Of a DNA stretch of 64,000 nt, positions 1 through 15,400 are shown in pieces; positions within the stretch are counted from its first letter, which is position 1, and every line of letters starts with the position of its first letter. The position numbers and the translations under genes were made by a program. The notes beneath the pieces are model-generated. The model was given only the letters and a program-made list of their open reading frames with translations, was not told where the DNA came from and ran no database searches. The DNA is from Ignelater luminosus (taxonomy: Eukaryota > Arthropoda > Insecta > Coleoptera > Elateridae), in the NCBI GenBank assembly GCA_011009095.1, contig VTPC01090562.1, positions 124,001 through 188,000 of the forward strand. The letters run 5' to 3'.

Positions 1-447
1 ATAGTAATAATTCAAATCACAATTTGTAATTTGCCAACATTTGTAAACGTCAGATTATCGCAACACTTTAAAAGAATAGAATTGCTCATATGTTTATATA
101 ATTCTATTTTAATTTGGCGCATATGTTTAGCACTTAATTTTTTAATGTGCAAAAACAATGTTAAGTACGCAAACTTTTTACTCCATAACACTTTTTTCTT
201 CTTCCGTTATTTTGTAAATAGAAACACACATAGTACAAAAAATACAAATTATCAACAAAGCAGTAGTGAGATCATTTCCTTGACATCTGGGCTTAAAGTG
301 CGAATATATATGGATAAATTCAAAATTGCGTATTTTGAAATTGTGTTTTCATTTATTTATTTATTTATGGGTACATCCCATTTGTAAATACAACTGTATA
401 TTTTCAACTAAATTAAATGTAATTTCTCTATCTTTTTTTTCTTGTAG
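1..447 (+). other. Intron sequence upstream of the first visible receptor exon
   Basis: This stretch is AT-rich with no convincing coding signal. It ends in a pyrimidine-rich tract and an AG acceptor at 446-447 just before the first Ig exon. The exon that follows starts in the middle of a codon, so this must be the 3' part of an intron. The exons for the start codon and signal peptide lie outside the window. An apparent 118-codon open frame here has low-complexity composition and is not a gene. Confidence 0.7.
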
Positions 448-3400
448 AGAGTGCAGTGGCCACAGGAGTGACGGAAATACCTCTTTCGTTATATTTAAAG
501 GACCCTGAGGATGTAATAGTAGGACGAGGGCAATCTGCAACCCTTAAGTGCGAGGCAATGTCCTCGTCACGGGGGTGGAATGTGTACTGGTCTTGGCTAT
601 ATGAGGGCAACCTCATATTAGCCAATGACACCCGTAGACAAATTCGTGACAACGGCTCACTATACATCCCTAAGGTTGCAGGAAAGAAGATGGAAGGAGA
701 GTACCAATGTCTAGCCAGGAATGATATTGGTGCGGTGATCTCCAATCCTGCTAAATTGAAAATAGCTAGTAAGTAATAAAATTTTTAAATTAATATTACA
801 TTAATTAAATGGTTTTTCTGTTTTCAGCTATTAGTCGTGAATTTATACAACAGCCTAATAATGTAAGTGTAGCCGAACAACAACCCGTTGTCCTACCCTG
901 TCAAATACAGTCTACTCCCGATGCTTTAATACATTGGGAACGCGATAACAAACCACTACCTCATAGCACAAGGTAAAATATTCTTTAAAAATAGAAAAGA
1001 TGATTACATTGATTCTTTTTTTTTTATTTACAGATATGTTCCTCTCCCTTTGGGAGCTCTGTTAATTACAAGTACTCATTCCTCAGATACTGGTTTTTAT
1101 AGGTAAGATATATTTATAAAAGTAGAAACAAAATATAAAATTTTTCCTTCCATTAGATGTGTAGCAACAAATAAAATACTTAAAAAGACTAAACGTAGTA
1201 AATCTGGGCAGCTAACTGTGTTACCACCTCCTAGAAGTATTGAACCTCCTAAGTTTCTACCTCTGGGCATTGCACCCTACATAACCACTCTGGTCGGAAA
1301 TAACCTAACATTATACTGTGCTGTGACAGGATGGCCTACACCTACCATACAATGGCTTAAAAGTAAGTTTATTATTGTTATTATTGTCATTATTATCAGC
1401 ATGTGGAAATAAAGTCTAATTGAAATTTAAGAAAAATTAACATTCATCAAACAACCAAGTTAATTAAATGAAGCAGGCTAATCTCACAGACAAATTTGTG
1501 AAAAGTAAACAGCTAGTATTAATCTGCTAGCCTAATCTTTATTCTCTGTGCTGTCACTTAAATTGTATTGTATTTAAAACAATAATTAAGTAAGTAATTA
1601 TGTGGAGGTCATATTTCTTTGAAATGAATTAACTACATTTCTTCTGAGTGCTCTTAAATATTGAAAATTAAAGTTATTGACAAAAATAATGAACCTTAAA
1701 ATTTAATTGTATGATGAATGTGAATAAAGTCGAAAGAGAAAAATTTAGCTTTAGAAATGGTTTTAAATTAAATTTTTGCAAGCAACTTTTTATAAAAGTG
1801 ATATGAAAATCTCATTATACCGACTAAAAAAAGAATATAATTAGAAAGCCAGTAATAAAAGAATGGCTGTTTCATTTTAGGCTGTAAAATTTTTATGGGT
1901 TAATATGAATAATAACAACTAGACTTAGTGATTAAAATTATGAAATCTTGATAAAAGTAAATGCAAAGATAAATCTTTGTTGTATAAATGCAATGTTTTG
2001 GAAATAAGTGTCATAATTTCCAGGGTGTATTTATTTGTACAAGAATGTAAAAAAAGTTTTATATACATGTGTGGAAATGCAGTTTCCTAAAACAAGGTGC
2101 TTAAAAAACTGTTTTGTTCCCCTTACATCTCCATTCCTGCTGTTTGATTAACTATAAAGGTTATAAAATATTATAATAACAAACATACAAAAATTCATTT
2201 CAATATCGGACATTGTTACTGATAAAATGAAATCTCAAATTAGACTTGATATCTATCTAAAACATTCCAAAAAATTAAATTTTACTTTGAAAGCAATACC
2301 ATTTAGGATAAAAATGAAAGTTTTTACTAATTTGAATGCAAATTTCAAAACTGGGAAAATCACTCACATTGTAAGTGATATATGTTTTTTAAGCAATGTC
2401 CTTTTTTGTACCTTTTTTTTTAAATTCTTATTCTTCTTTTACCCTCTTTTCTCCAATTTACAAAAATTATTATCTAAGCTTCTCAACAAGTTCTCATAAT
2501 AACCATATAAAAGTACTCTTATTAAAGACTTCGGATATCTCTGAGACCATGGGATACAAAATTTTTAACACATTTAGATGTTTAGAAAACATTTAAAAAC
2601 CTATTATAACAAGTGATCATATAATTTCAGTTCCCAGGAGGCTATGAAAAAAAAAATCATGTCTTAGCTTATTTAATAAAATTATCTGTCAAATTGACAA
2701 TTTGCATTAGAAACAATTAGAAATCATCAGTTTATAGGTTATAATTTCAAAGCCTACTGGGAACTGATATTTTAATGACCACTTGTTATTAAAATAACAT
2801 TTTTCTATTTTCATTTTACTGATGATCTACCTTAGTATTTTTAATATGTCTTTTAATATTACTTTTTTCATATTTAAATTATAAGAAGAGCAAATTAAAA
2901 AGAACCACATTTCACTGATTTTATTGGTTGTTAAGACAGCCTCCAACTTCATATGATACTATAAAGATAAATGATCTACAAGTAAATACTAATCATGATT
3001 GTTGTTTACAACTTGCATTCAAGTGCCTCTATTGTCATAGTTTGTTTGTAAGTTATATGTCATCACCAAGTCCTTAATTTTTTTTTGTGACTACCAGAGT
3101 CTTTCAATGGAACAGCTGAATTTGTCAACAATTAAGGCATTTAGGAACTCTAGTAATTACTTTACTCCAGATTTGTTTTTTTGGCACTTTTTCTTTTTAT
3201 TGTAAAGTGTTCTTTATTTGACCATAAGGTAAATGTGCTTAAGATTTTCAAATTTAATTTGTTATGGTTTGTGCAATAAATGAGTATAAATAGGGCTGGT
3301 TAAAACTTTTAAGTACTGTAGTGTTGGATTATATGTGAATAACATTTCTTACCTACAAGAACTATAAGCAAACTTGACCAAGGATGACCAAGAAAATAAC

Positions 3401-6400
3401 TACAGTAAAAATACTGATCAATCATTTGAAATTGTTTAATAAAATAGATTAGAAGTTTAAAGTTATATTTTTAAGGTTATATTTTTTACACTTTGTGAAA
3501 TGTTGACTGGCATTATACAATAATGCTTAAATGAATAATTTAAGAAAAAAGTGTGAGTACAGGTAAAAAGAGTTAAAATAAAAGTAATATGCTATCTATA
3601 GAGCATACACAAGCACTTTCTAACATTTTATATTTAGAAAAGCTTTCCATACTCATATCTAAAGTTGCTGTCAGATAAAAAAGCGAAACTTGAGAAAATA
3701 AATAAATGGTTCAGATCATTATACCGGGTGACCAAGGCCATAGGTATGAACTTCTAATGTTTTTATTTATAAACAAATTTAATGAAATTTGGAATACATA
3801 CATTATAGTTAATAAATGAGATTTTTCGAGATGTTAAATGCATTAATATTGTTTCCAGTTTCACCAGAAAGATATCAACTTTTTTTGTTTTAAATGGGAC
3901 ACTGTATACTTTTACATATTTGGATTCTAAGGAAAATTCTGAATCCAATATGCTAGTTTTCATTAGTTTTTATTTCCCTAGTTACTACAAATTCAATTTT
4001 TTATGTCTTCATCTAGACAACTGGAATGTTCAAACTGTTTAGAACATCTAAACTCAAATTATTTATTTTATAAGTACATGATGACGATTTTTTTTTGTAA
4101 ATAGTACCTCATTGGGACAAGCAGGCCATTGGATAAAGAATTTTCTACAGATTTAACTGATACCATGTTTAGGCGCTTTTTGCTTGACTTTTATTGGTAA
4201 AAAAGGTCTTAAAAATAACTGTCAACATATAGAAGACTTAGAAATTGCATTACTTGAAACAAGAAAATGAAAAACAAAACAAATGAAAACCACTCGATAG
4301 GATTTAGGATTTCTATGTAGAATCCAAATATGTAAAAATGTACTGGGTACAACATCCAGTTTTATTTTTGATTTATTTATTGACATTAAATTTACCATTG
4401 ATTTAATATTTACTATTATTTGTCTATCTAACTTAACTCCAATTGACGTTTTTTATTAAAATTTTCCTTTAAGTTTTAACATAGTTAAGTTAAAACTTAA
4501 TATAAAGAAAAATTTCAACAAAAAAAGTGAGTTAGAGTTAATTTATGGTAGATAGACAAATAATTAAAAATTAATAACATGTGATCATTAAAATGTAAGT
4601 TCCCAGGAGGCTATGAAAGAAAAAATCATGTCTTAGCTTATTCCGGAAAATTATCTGTCAAATTGACAGTTTGCGTTAGAAACAAGGCAAAATCATCAGT
4701 TTATAGGTTATGTGTTGGCTTACGTTGTGTCTAAGCTACGCCATACGGAAAAATTTCATAGCCTACTGAGAACTTAAATTTTAATGATTGCATGTTAGTA
4801 AATATATAACGAAAAGGGAGGACCCACTTCTGAAACGTTACTAAATAAATCAAAAATAAAACTGGATTCTGACCAATTTTCACAATGTAAAATTAAACTA
4901 TTCTTTAAAAAGTTGGTTTTATTTATTAAGGTTATTATTACAAACATTATTTGAACTATTTTCTGTTGTTTCTTAAGCAAGGTTCACATTGTTTTCCTGA
5001 TACTTTAAGTAGCATTCAATATTTGATGTGCTTTACTTAGATAAAAGATTGCTTTAAAACATAGAAGTCTATGAAAATAATTATAATGGTTTGTGCAAAC
5101 ATTTGATTTTGTCAATAAGTTGGTGGTATTTGTCAAGTTGTTACTAATTACACCTGCTGTGAAATTAATGTGTTCAATAGTGTGTTCGACTGATTTCTCT
5201 AGAGTGCTTTGAGAATATCTCTTTATTACTCATACATGTTGCTAAAAAGTGATACATATATCCTCAGACCACTTGAAAGCATCAATTGAACATGCTATTA
5301 GTTTCAATAGTTTTTAGAGAAATAACAAAATTACAAAATGGTAAGATTTGAGAATTTTAAAAACATGATTTGCTTTCTGTGTTTATTGAAAGTTTGCAAA
5401 ACCACTATTTTTGTTTTCATAAGCAGCTTCTATGTTTTAAAACATTTTCGTTTTTAAGTTGTCAAATCACCTATTGAATGATATTAAAAGTATCAGAATA
5501 AATGGGAATTGTGCTTAAGAAATAATGGAGGACAGTTCAAATAATGTTTGTAATAATAACCTTAATAAACAAAACTGTTTTTTTTAAAAAATACTTTAAT
5601 TTTAATTTGAATTTAAAATAATTATCAAGTTAGGGTTCGTCAGTGTGATTTTGATTTTCTGTTGATTATTGTTTCATTTCATTGCTGTTAGCATTAATAA
5701 TGGTAGATTATTTAATGAGCATGTAATGTTTATTATTTTAGACAAGGATGAGATTTATAGCACTTGCCTATAGGCTCATGTTTTAATCACCCATTACGTG
5801 CAAGTCAAACACAATAGTTTATCCACAACTATTAAAGAAAAATATATTTAAAGGTGTTGATTAATGGCTTTGTTATTGATACTCACAAATAATAACTTTG
5901 ATGTTTTCTTTGCAACTAATTTCATTTTCTAGAAGACTTTTGTGGTTCGCTATTAGGTATTATAAATTTCTGAAATGAAGAAATAATTGATTTGATTGAA
6001 AATTATAAAAATGTTGTGCTAGTTGCAGAAGAATCATTTCAATGATATTTTGATTGTTGTCAGTCATAGGTTCCTTGTTTCTTGAAATAAACAATTGTTT
6101 CCATGGCTAGCCATATTCAATTTGAGATTTATTCTTTATTTTCCAAAATAATCATATAGAGTTCTACATCACAGTAAAGATTAAAAAAAATATCTTTTAT
6201 ATGAGACCACAGCTAACTATGATTTCCATTTAAACAAACATAAATCTATGCAATAACTCAAATGATAAGTCACTTTAAAAATTGAATTTGACTGTTTTAT
6301 TAAAAACATAATTAACTACAATTTTTGTCTCTACAATTTTTGTCTCTACATTTTTCTGTAAAATCAATATTAACAGAACTAGAGGTTTTTAAAGAAATTA

Positions 6401-9400
6401 TAAGAAATAGTTTTTTAAAACTATTTAGTAATCTATGAGCTTTCCTTTCAAAATAAAAATTACATTGAGTGGAGCTCATAAAACTGCAATTCTTTTGCTA
6501 TATAACCATCTATGTAACTGCAGTAGTTTCTGAGATATCTATACTAAGCATTGAAAAAAACTCATCCTGCATATTATGTTCCATTAATAAATTTATTATC
6601 TGTTTCAAGTTATAAAACAGTAGGGAAGGCCATGAAGGAAATTTGACAGATTTCACCATGTTTGTATATTATTATTGACAACTTAAAAGATTGGTAGAGG
6701 TTAGGTAAAAATGAATTTTAGGTTACATTGTTTTAGTATATTGTATTGGCTACATTGTCAAATCTACCTTAGTTAAAATTACAATTTTAATAATGTGACA
6801 ATAGATAAACTGCAATTAGGCATTTTTGTAACTGCATTACTGATGGAAAAACTATAGTTGTTTGATTTACATTTTAAAATCAGGAAGAAGCTGACAACAT
6901 GAACTATTGACAGCCTACAAAATAAAAATTTTCAGTTTTACCATTCGACAAAATATAACTTTTTTTTTATAGTGATGCCAACAACAAAAATAAATCATGG
7001 CTTATCCTACTGTTTTATAATTTTAAACAGATAATAAAAGATGTTTTAATAGACATCTATTAAAAAAAGCAAGAGAAGTAGTATTTTTCTTAATGTGAAA
7101 CATGCATTGCTAATAGTTGTCGTGGAAATTAGCCAATACTTTTTAATTTAAATAGATGGTGGATATTTAATAGATTGTTCATAATATGATCCATAGTTTT
7201 TATTGTAGAGTTCAGTGTAGATTAGACTTTTTAATAATTACCTAATCTAATTCTTGGATTTAAGTAATTTAAATGTCAGAACTGTTAACAGAAGTTTTAT
7301 TTATTTCATTCTTAATTACCATCCCAAAGTTTGTTCCAATAGATAGTTTGTGTACTGGTTCATGTACTAACTCATTAATCAGTTTAGTGCCCAAGAATGG
7401 TTAAGGAATTTGTTTGAAACTGAATTCGAGCTGTTATTTCGTATTGTTTATATCATTTTTTGTCCTTATTTATCTACAAAATGATTATGAGAAATGTATT
7501 AAAAACAAGATTCTCATCTGAAAAACGTAATGCACATGCCATGACTACCAGTTTAAGCCTAGTTACATATACTGGTTTGACACTTTGCAAACTACTGATT
7601 CTTATGTTGGAATTCAATTTCTACATTGACAATGACCAGGCATGCACACTACATTAATTCAAGAATTTGTTCATGAACCAACCACAAAATGCTCGTTAGA
7701 ACAAACCTATAGTTATGGTTATATGAAGTTTTATAGGAAAAGAATGTAATATTAAAATTTAAAAGCAAAGCATACTCTGAATTCTATGATTTAGAAGTGA
7801 ACTATACACACTAATTCTTGTTTTTTGTATAAATTTTAGATATGAGTGTAGTTGTGGGAAATTCGAGTGTCTTCGAACTACGAAATGTAAGTGAAGATGT
7901 ATTCGGCAATTACAGTTGCTCTGCTTCTAATACTGGTGGTTATGATGTAATGGTAAGTGTATAGTTTTATTCTTTTTTAATATTTCTTATAATATACAAC
8001 AACTTAGATTGTAGGTAATTAGACAATTTTTTTTAAATAATCCTGTACATTTGTGTAATAAATCAGCAATTACTGAACCTTCTACCTACTCTAATAATAT
8101 GTATTTGTAATATGTATGTAAATTAGAGTGAATAAATATTATTATTATTGTTATCATCACTTCTTATTTTTATTTATCTATTGATTTCTCATTCTTTTCA
8201 AGCTTAAATTCTTAAATTACTCCCTGTCTAATTTAATCTTTTTCTATAAATTAATAGATGTAGTGAAATTATGATTATAATTTATGTTAACTTTTGTGAC
8301 AAGAAAACACATATAATGATTACATATTTGTGATTGACACAATTTTTAATTCAAATTGTGAATTGTAAATTTCTGATATTATGTTGATGAGACAAAATCA
8401 GAACAAGAATTTTCAGAGAATGTTAGAATATCATCATACTATAAAAGTTATTGTTGAATTGTTTTATTACTAATGATTTATTTTAATTATATCTAGCTTA
8501 TTCATCCATTGCAAAAATTAATATAAAATCTAGATTTCAAAATATTGTTTACATTGTTTATGTAATTCTTTTTACGTGTTCTTATAAAAAATATTGATAA
8601 AACTACCTATATAGTAGAAAACTGAATGTTTTTAATTTTTTTAGAAATATTAAGTAAATATAGTGAAACAGTTGATTGGATAGAAGTATTTTATTTGCTT
8701 CATTAATATTTATCAACTACGCCCACATGGAAATATAGCAAATAGAAATTTAGGCCAAATTAACATGATATTAAAATACATTGATGTTTATATTGGTTTT
8801 TGTGTTACAGATGTATGCTTCTCACTTGTTTTAATACTGTACTGTAACTGTTTAACGTGTTAAGATATCCCTTGGATTTCATAATATTTTGTTCTTGTGT
8901 AGAATCTTTTGAATGAAGAGCACATAGAGTAAAATAGAAACAACGGTGGCAGACATTTAGCTTTATTCTTTTAGATGAATAACTATGTGATTTATATAAA
9001 CTGTAGTGTATTCCCAGATGGAATTCCCAAGCAGAGAAATTTTCTTATTAATGATTTTAGGACAAAATGTTATTTTTGATAAAATGTTTTGCTTGTTCCA
9101 AAACTTCCAATAATAGTCATAAAATCTTAATATTACTAACAATAATTTAAAAACCTCTAAAAGTGCATTTTTCATAATTATAGTTTTTGAGTAATTAATT
9201 GTCTATAATTGGTACAGCGAACCTCATCAAAGTTGTGGTATATTGTAGAGGTACTAAAGACCTATCAGGAGTATTACTATTATTATGTTCTCTTTATGGC
9301 AAATACGAAAAAAAAAATTTTTATTATTTTGAAACACCTACTTATGCTTGAGGGATACCTACCATTTTTTCATCAAATATGCCTCGTATGTACTCATGCA

Positions 9401-12400
9401 ACATAAAAGCAGGTGCAAATAAACAGGCCACTAAATATTTTTTTTTTATTTCTTTGCTGTTTATTTCTTTTTGTAGTTTCTTAATCTAACTTTTGGTGTT
9501 TTAGGATAAAATATAATATTTTAGATTTTGACTACTTATAACATATACTTTCAGATCGTGAAATAAAAAAAAAAATTCAAACTACCCTATTATGTTTGCA
9601 GGTGAGGTGAAGTGAACCGCAGCCGAGCTAATGTAAAAATTGCAAGTTGAAAAAACGCACTTTTAGTACGAATGATACATACTATTTCTTCTCCAACCAA
9701 AGAAAGTATGTAATACCAAAGTAATACTTTTATAATCTATACAATTTTCCACACATATTAATAAAGCTGTTGGCTGTTGCCAAGGTATATTACATAAATC
9801 TAAATTGTAGTGGTATATGTTTTCAGTATTAAAAGTAGCTTTTAAGCCTAGGATTAAAAGTGTTGTTTAAGAACAAAACCATTTTTTACTAGTAACAAAA
9901 AAACCAACTTTTAAGACAAAATCCAGTAACAAAAAATGAACTAAGATGGTTGGAGAAAAATTGTTTTTTTTGCATTTGATAGGTCTTTAGTACTACTACA
10001 ATACACCACAACCCTGAAGAGATACTCATTATTGACAATTAATCTTTTAGTCAAAAACTAAAAATATAATTTTTCGTAAAAAGTATTTATGTTTGAATAT
10101 TGAAATAAAAACTTAAGTTTACAGGAAGAATCACTTCCAAACAAAATCAGCCATTTTATGTAAAGGTCAATTTCTCATTCTTACCCAGTTATGTCTTTTG
10201 GGACTAATAGCCCTTTTTTATCAAAAAATAATGTGTTTTAGAATTCTCTTTGTTTTTATATAAAATTATCTATAGCAAAGAATTTTATAAAGAATGACAT
10301 CTTCCTTTAAAATCAATAATAAAAAAAAGATGTTCCTCTTAAAAACTTCATCTGGAAACACACTGTATAAATACGTTGGAAGTCTTCTTATCATAAATAA
10401 GATGCATACTATGTACTATTGTTTTGTGATGCGATAAAGGAGCACCTGACTGATCTAGTAATTTACTTATTCTCTAACAATAGCATTGAACTAATGATAA
10501 CTGACATATCTATTGTATTAATAAGGGTTCTTATTAAATAATTACTTTATTATATTTGTCTGCCTTACTTCCTGTTCCCTATTGATATTATTCAATTAAA
10601 CTCTCTCATCTATAGTTAAGATGTAATGCCTCTTTCTAATGTTGTTACTTTTTCTTTGTTTCTATTTCTACTTAAGGAAGAAATCATATTAATAACATTT
10701 CTAATACAGTGATATATAAGAGGTAAATGAAGCTGTGTTTGATTAAAAGCAGGAAAAGTTATTAGGGGAGATGAAAAGGCTCTGGAATTCATAATACTGG
10801 GGGAATAGGAAGTAAAAGATTTTTATCAGAAATATGCGAAATCGTGTGGAAGAAAATCGTAATAATAATCTACATATGAAGTCAATTTGTTAATAATTTG
10901 ATTCAAGACAGTGATGGCCAATTTTTCTTTTCTAACAAGGCAGCATAATTTCTAATGCTGGAAATCTTTTTCTTCTTCTGAGATATGATTTTTAAGAATT
11001 TCTGCACATTGCTTGATGTTCTGGTATGTCAACTTCTCATACCATATATTATGTAGGTTTCTGATGTTTTCATAATTCCTTTTCTTGCCTCCACTGTCAG
11101 TTTTATCAATTTGAATAGATTGAATAATTTCTGTATTTTCTTAGTAGTTGCATTCATTTCATCAATTGGATCAATCTAATACTCTGATCTGAGATCAGTT
11201 AAATTTAATGATTTTGTTCATGAAACGAACACACATCATATTATCATCTAAAATGTTACATAAACATAACCTAAAAAACAAATTATTAGAAATAAACAAA
11301 ATGCAGGTTATCTAAATGGCGTCTTTGCCCTGCCCTGCTTGCACCAAAAGCAATTTAAAGCACAAAAGTATTTTTGATTCTGTTTTTCAAAATTTGGCAG
11401 TTCAATACTAATACACACTGCATACAACATTTGTTGCTCTGTCTCAAGGAGGTAGAACAGTGAGTGCAATACAAAACAGCACACCTGACTCACAGTACAT
11501 TATGATAAGCTTGATTCTTCTGCAGTTAATTGAGCTTGCATCTTTGCATCTTAGAATCCCAAAAATGAACCTCCTCCCACTATGGCCATGCATAAAAGAT
11601 GTGTTTTTAACACTATAACATGCTCAACTTGGATTTGGTCTTCATTAAAAAGTTACAGTGAAATTGGTCATATTAATATTACAATATACTAGAACTTAAT
11701 TTTACTATTTTAATGATTTTCTAAATGTGTAATTTTTAAATTATTACAGCATTATCAAATACAAGTCGAGCAACCGCCCTATTTCAATGTGACACCAGTG
11801 TCAGTATCGTACCCATCTGCTAGAACTGTGCGTCTGGATTGTCAAGTAAAAGGAATTCCACAACCTGAAATATCTTGGTTAAAAAATGGTGAAGTATTGG
11901 AAACAGTAGGAAGAATTAAGATGCAGCAAAGTGGTCTTGTTCTTAGTCATTCGTTTACAACAGATGCAGGTATCATATCATCATCATGTTAATTTGTACA
12001 ACTATAATTTATAAAACAAACAATATCTTAGGTCTTTATCAATGTGTAGCTGTAAATTCAGCAGGAAGAGCTTGGGTTTCAGCTCAGTTAATACCTTACT
12101 TTTCTGAAAGTCGTCCTAGTCCTCCACAAAATGTACAATGCCGATCTTTTGATGACAGTAGTATTTGCTTAATGTGGGATGCTCCCACAAATGTTACAAT
12201 CCAGGCCTACAGTGTTTATGCCTTTAGTTCAGGTAAATTTTGATCATAATTTCTATTACTTACTTTTTTTATAACAATTTTTCATACTTTTAGTTCCCAC
12301 TGTTGGAGTTAGAACTCAGGATTTTGTTACCAATCACACTAATTTACTAGCAAATGGTCTTGATAGTAGTACAAATTACACATTTTATGTTCGTTCATAT

Positions 12401-15400
12401 TCCAAAGTAGCTAGTGACCAATCAAATAATGTGTCGTGTCAAACTGGTAAAATTGTTTTTAATAAAGGGAAAGAATTTAATTATAAGGGCAATTACTTTT
12501 AGGTATTAAAGGAGAGAGAAATTTAAAAGTAGAACGATTAACAGAAACATCTGTAAAGTTAACATGGTCAAATGTTAGCAATGATATACCATGTGGTAGC
12601 ACAACACCTTTGTACAGGGTTCAATGGAAGAGGACAGATCAACATTCAACAAATATTGAATATACTGGAGATTTGAAAAAAATTATTTCTGGTGAGTAAA
12701 TAAAACAAAATTAACTGTGTAACTTCTGGAAATGCTAATAAATAACATCTGTTTTAAAGGACTGCGTCCCTCTGCAACATACGAATTTCACGTGGAATCA
12801 AGTACTAATAAAAATGATCCAAGTCCAGCAGTTTATTTCTCTCTTTCTAATGAAAAAGCTAACACAGAAACCACCCTTTCTACCTCAGACTATAGTGGAA
12901 TAATTGATGAATTAAATAATACCTTACCTATACCACAACAAGTTGAAGCAGATCCATTATCTCCTTATAGTATTAATTTAACATGGATGAATGTTGAAGA
13001 AAATGAAAAAGTATTTTTCACTGTATGTTATGTTGAAGCTCAAGATGATAGAAAATGTGAGAAAGGTCATTTGATCAAAAGGTGTGTATATAAAATTAAA
13101 ATGTGCAATTACTACACGTTGTAATTCATTTCAGTGAAACAAATTATGTAGAAATAAGAAATCTTAGACCAAATACAAAATACGAGTTTAAAGTTCGTTC
13201 TGAAGATTTGCGAGGATCAGCTAGTCCTTTTTCACATTCTGTTCAAGTACGAACCCCAGTTGATGGTATGCATTTAATTAAAATAACTTTTTTTTTGTTC
13301 AATCTTATTATGTACATATTATGTTTTGTTTACAGTACCTTCACCTGTTCAAGATTTAAAATACAAGATAATAAATGCTAGTACAGTATGCATAAAATGG
13401 CGAGCACCTCTACATAAGAATGGAAAATTAGTCAAATATGTTGTTTTGTATACTCCTGATCAAAATAGGCCTCTGGAACAATGGCATAATCTTGATGTTC
13501 CTGCAACACAGACAATGATAAAGGTTTTTAATTCTTCTCATGATGTATTAGCATAAATATATTGTTCAAAACATTCTATTTATCTAAAGGAGTTCATTTA
13601 TTGGAAACAGATCTGTTAAAAATAAACAGATTTGTTAAAAATAAACAGATCTGTTTATTTTTGTTTGCTATTCTGAACAATCTAACTTCATAAAAATCTA
13701 ATGGCTCAGAATAATGGGCAAGATTAAATGGTCTGTTTATTTTCTACAAACCGTTTTAATAAATAGGATCCTTTAGTATACACTAATAAGGGGGTTAAGT
13801 TCTTCAAATTGCATGATTACATAAAACATAATCTCTACAAATTGAAATTAAACCTTGAAATTATTTAGCATCTACTTTTTATTTTAAAAGAATTATACTT
13901 TCTGTAATTCCAAAACTGACACACTCTCTCCTCAACTTTGACGAACATATTCTTTTTTTAGTAAAATTAGAATTTTTGTTAGTAATTCTATAAAGATCAT
14001 AATGTCTCTGTTTTGATTGTATGATTTTGTATTTCAGCCCAGAATCAAGCCTAGTGAAAATATAACAAACTTGAAAATGTTTATAAATTTCATGAAAATG
14101 AAATTAGCATAACTGCTCAGTTCAACCTTTTATTTAGTGTTTGTTTTTGAATTTGTTTTATTGAAAATAATAATCCCAGTATTACTGGAATCAAATTGAT
14201 AAAACACACATCAAATTACACTTGCGATTACTTTACCCTTGACAAGATAGTAACAATCTTTGAAACATTCAAAAAAAGCTTAATTTTCTCGAATACGGTT
14301 GAGTTTACAAAAAAATTGCAAGAGTGCTCAAAATTTAAAATTTTGCCCATAAAACAGTTCTACCCCATCAATATTTCAGGAAAAAGATCATCTTAATTCC
14401 ACAAGTTAACATACTAAATTTCATTACAATCGATAGATTCAATGAGATGCAGTTAAAAATTAAGAAAGAATTATGTTGACTTTCACAGCTTATAACTTAA
14501 AAATGAGAAACTTTTTACCTAACTTTTTTTCAGTGAATCGTCATCATTTGTTCCCCAGAATCAGTGGTTCAGCATTGTCAGTGTTATTTTGGGACATCCT
14601 GTATAAGTTTGGACTGCTATTTCAGGAGCGTGTTCTGGATGCCAGTTTAAGACAAAAGTCTTAATAAAGCTTTCTTCTAAAATTCTTCTTAAGAAAGATA
14701 GAGGCTCTAAAGAGGGTGCAATAAAACGGTTTTTTGGCCATAATTATTAAACAATGAAAGATAATTTGATGAAATTTGGAGCTGAACATAACTGTCCAAT
14801 TTACTACAACTCATCTAAATTGAAATTTGAAAATACCTGTAGGTCCATTTTTTCTCATTTCTTTTCTGAGCTGTAGCATTTGGCAATTTTAGTATCATAA
14901 TGATAAATAGCAATGATTTTTACTAAAGAAAGATACTCTCGTGTCAAGTTGCTCAAGCTAACTGTTTTTGAGAAAAACACACTTTTGTAAATGTCCATTG
15001 CAGAAACAGGATCTTATGCCCTCTCCCATAACCGACACCTGTGAGTATTTTCAAATCTTGATTTAAATGAATGGTAGCAAATTGGACAGTCATATTATTT
15101 CCCAAATCAATCAGTCAATCTTGTATCTTTCTCAGGAAGCATTTTAGAAAAAAAATTATTGAATTTTTGTCTTAAATTGACATCCAGAACATGCTCCTGA
15201 AGTAGTGGCCTGAACTTATGTAATGCCCTATATATTAAACACATATATGTTAAATGGAGAAATTGGAACCACAAGCGTTCAAAATAGACAGTTTTACTGT
15301 ATATTGTGTTGTTTGTTGTTCTTGTTGCAGATGACTTTAGTCCATAATTCTTTCTGTGAAAGTTAGGCTTAAACATTATTTGCAAGTCTGGAAAATCAAT

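Larger units (their letters stand above)
1363..7839 (+). other. 6.5-kb intron of the receptor gene
   Basis: The intron splits the third Ig domain. It is AT-rich non-coding DNA with good GTAAGT and TTTTAG ends. It contains two copies of a short TA-flanked inverted-repeat element (2609-2786 and 4577-4795), described separately. I see no exon or RNA gene in the remainder. Confidence 0.75.

Noticed and set aside
31-387. 118-codon open frame at the left edge
   Set aside because: Low-complexity, hydrophobic and AT-driven; it lies in an intron just before a well-supported Ig exon.
3724-3745. GGGTGACCAAGGCCATAGG, like a hAT left end
   Set aside because: No mirrored end or 8-bp duplication could be found nearby.
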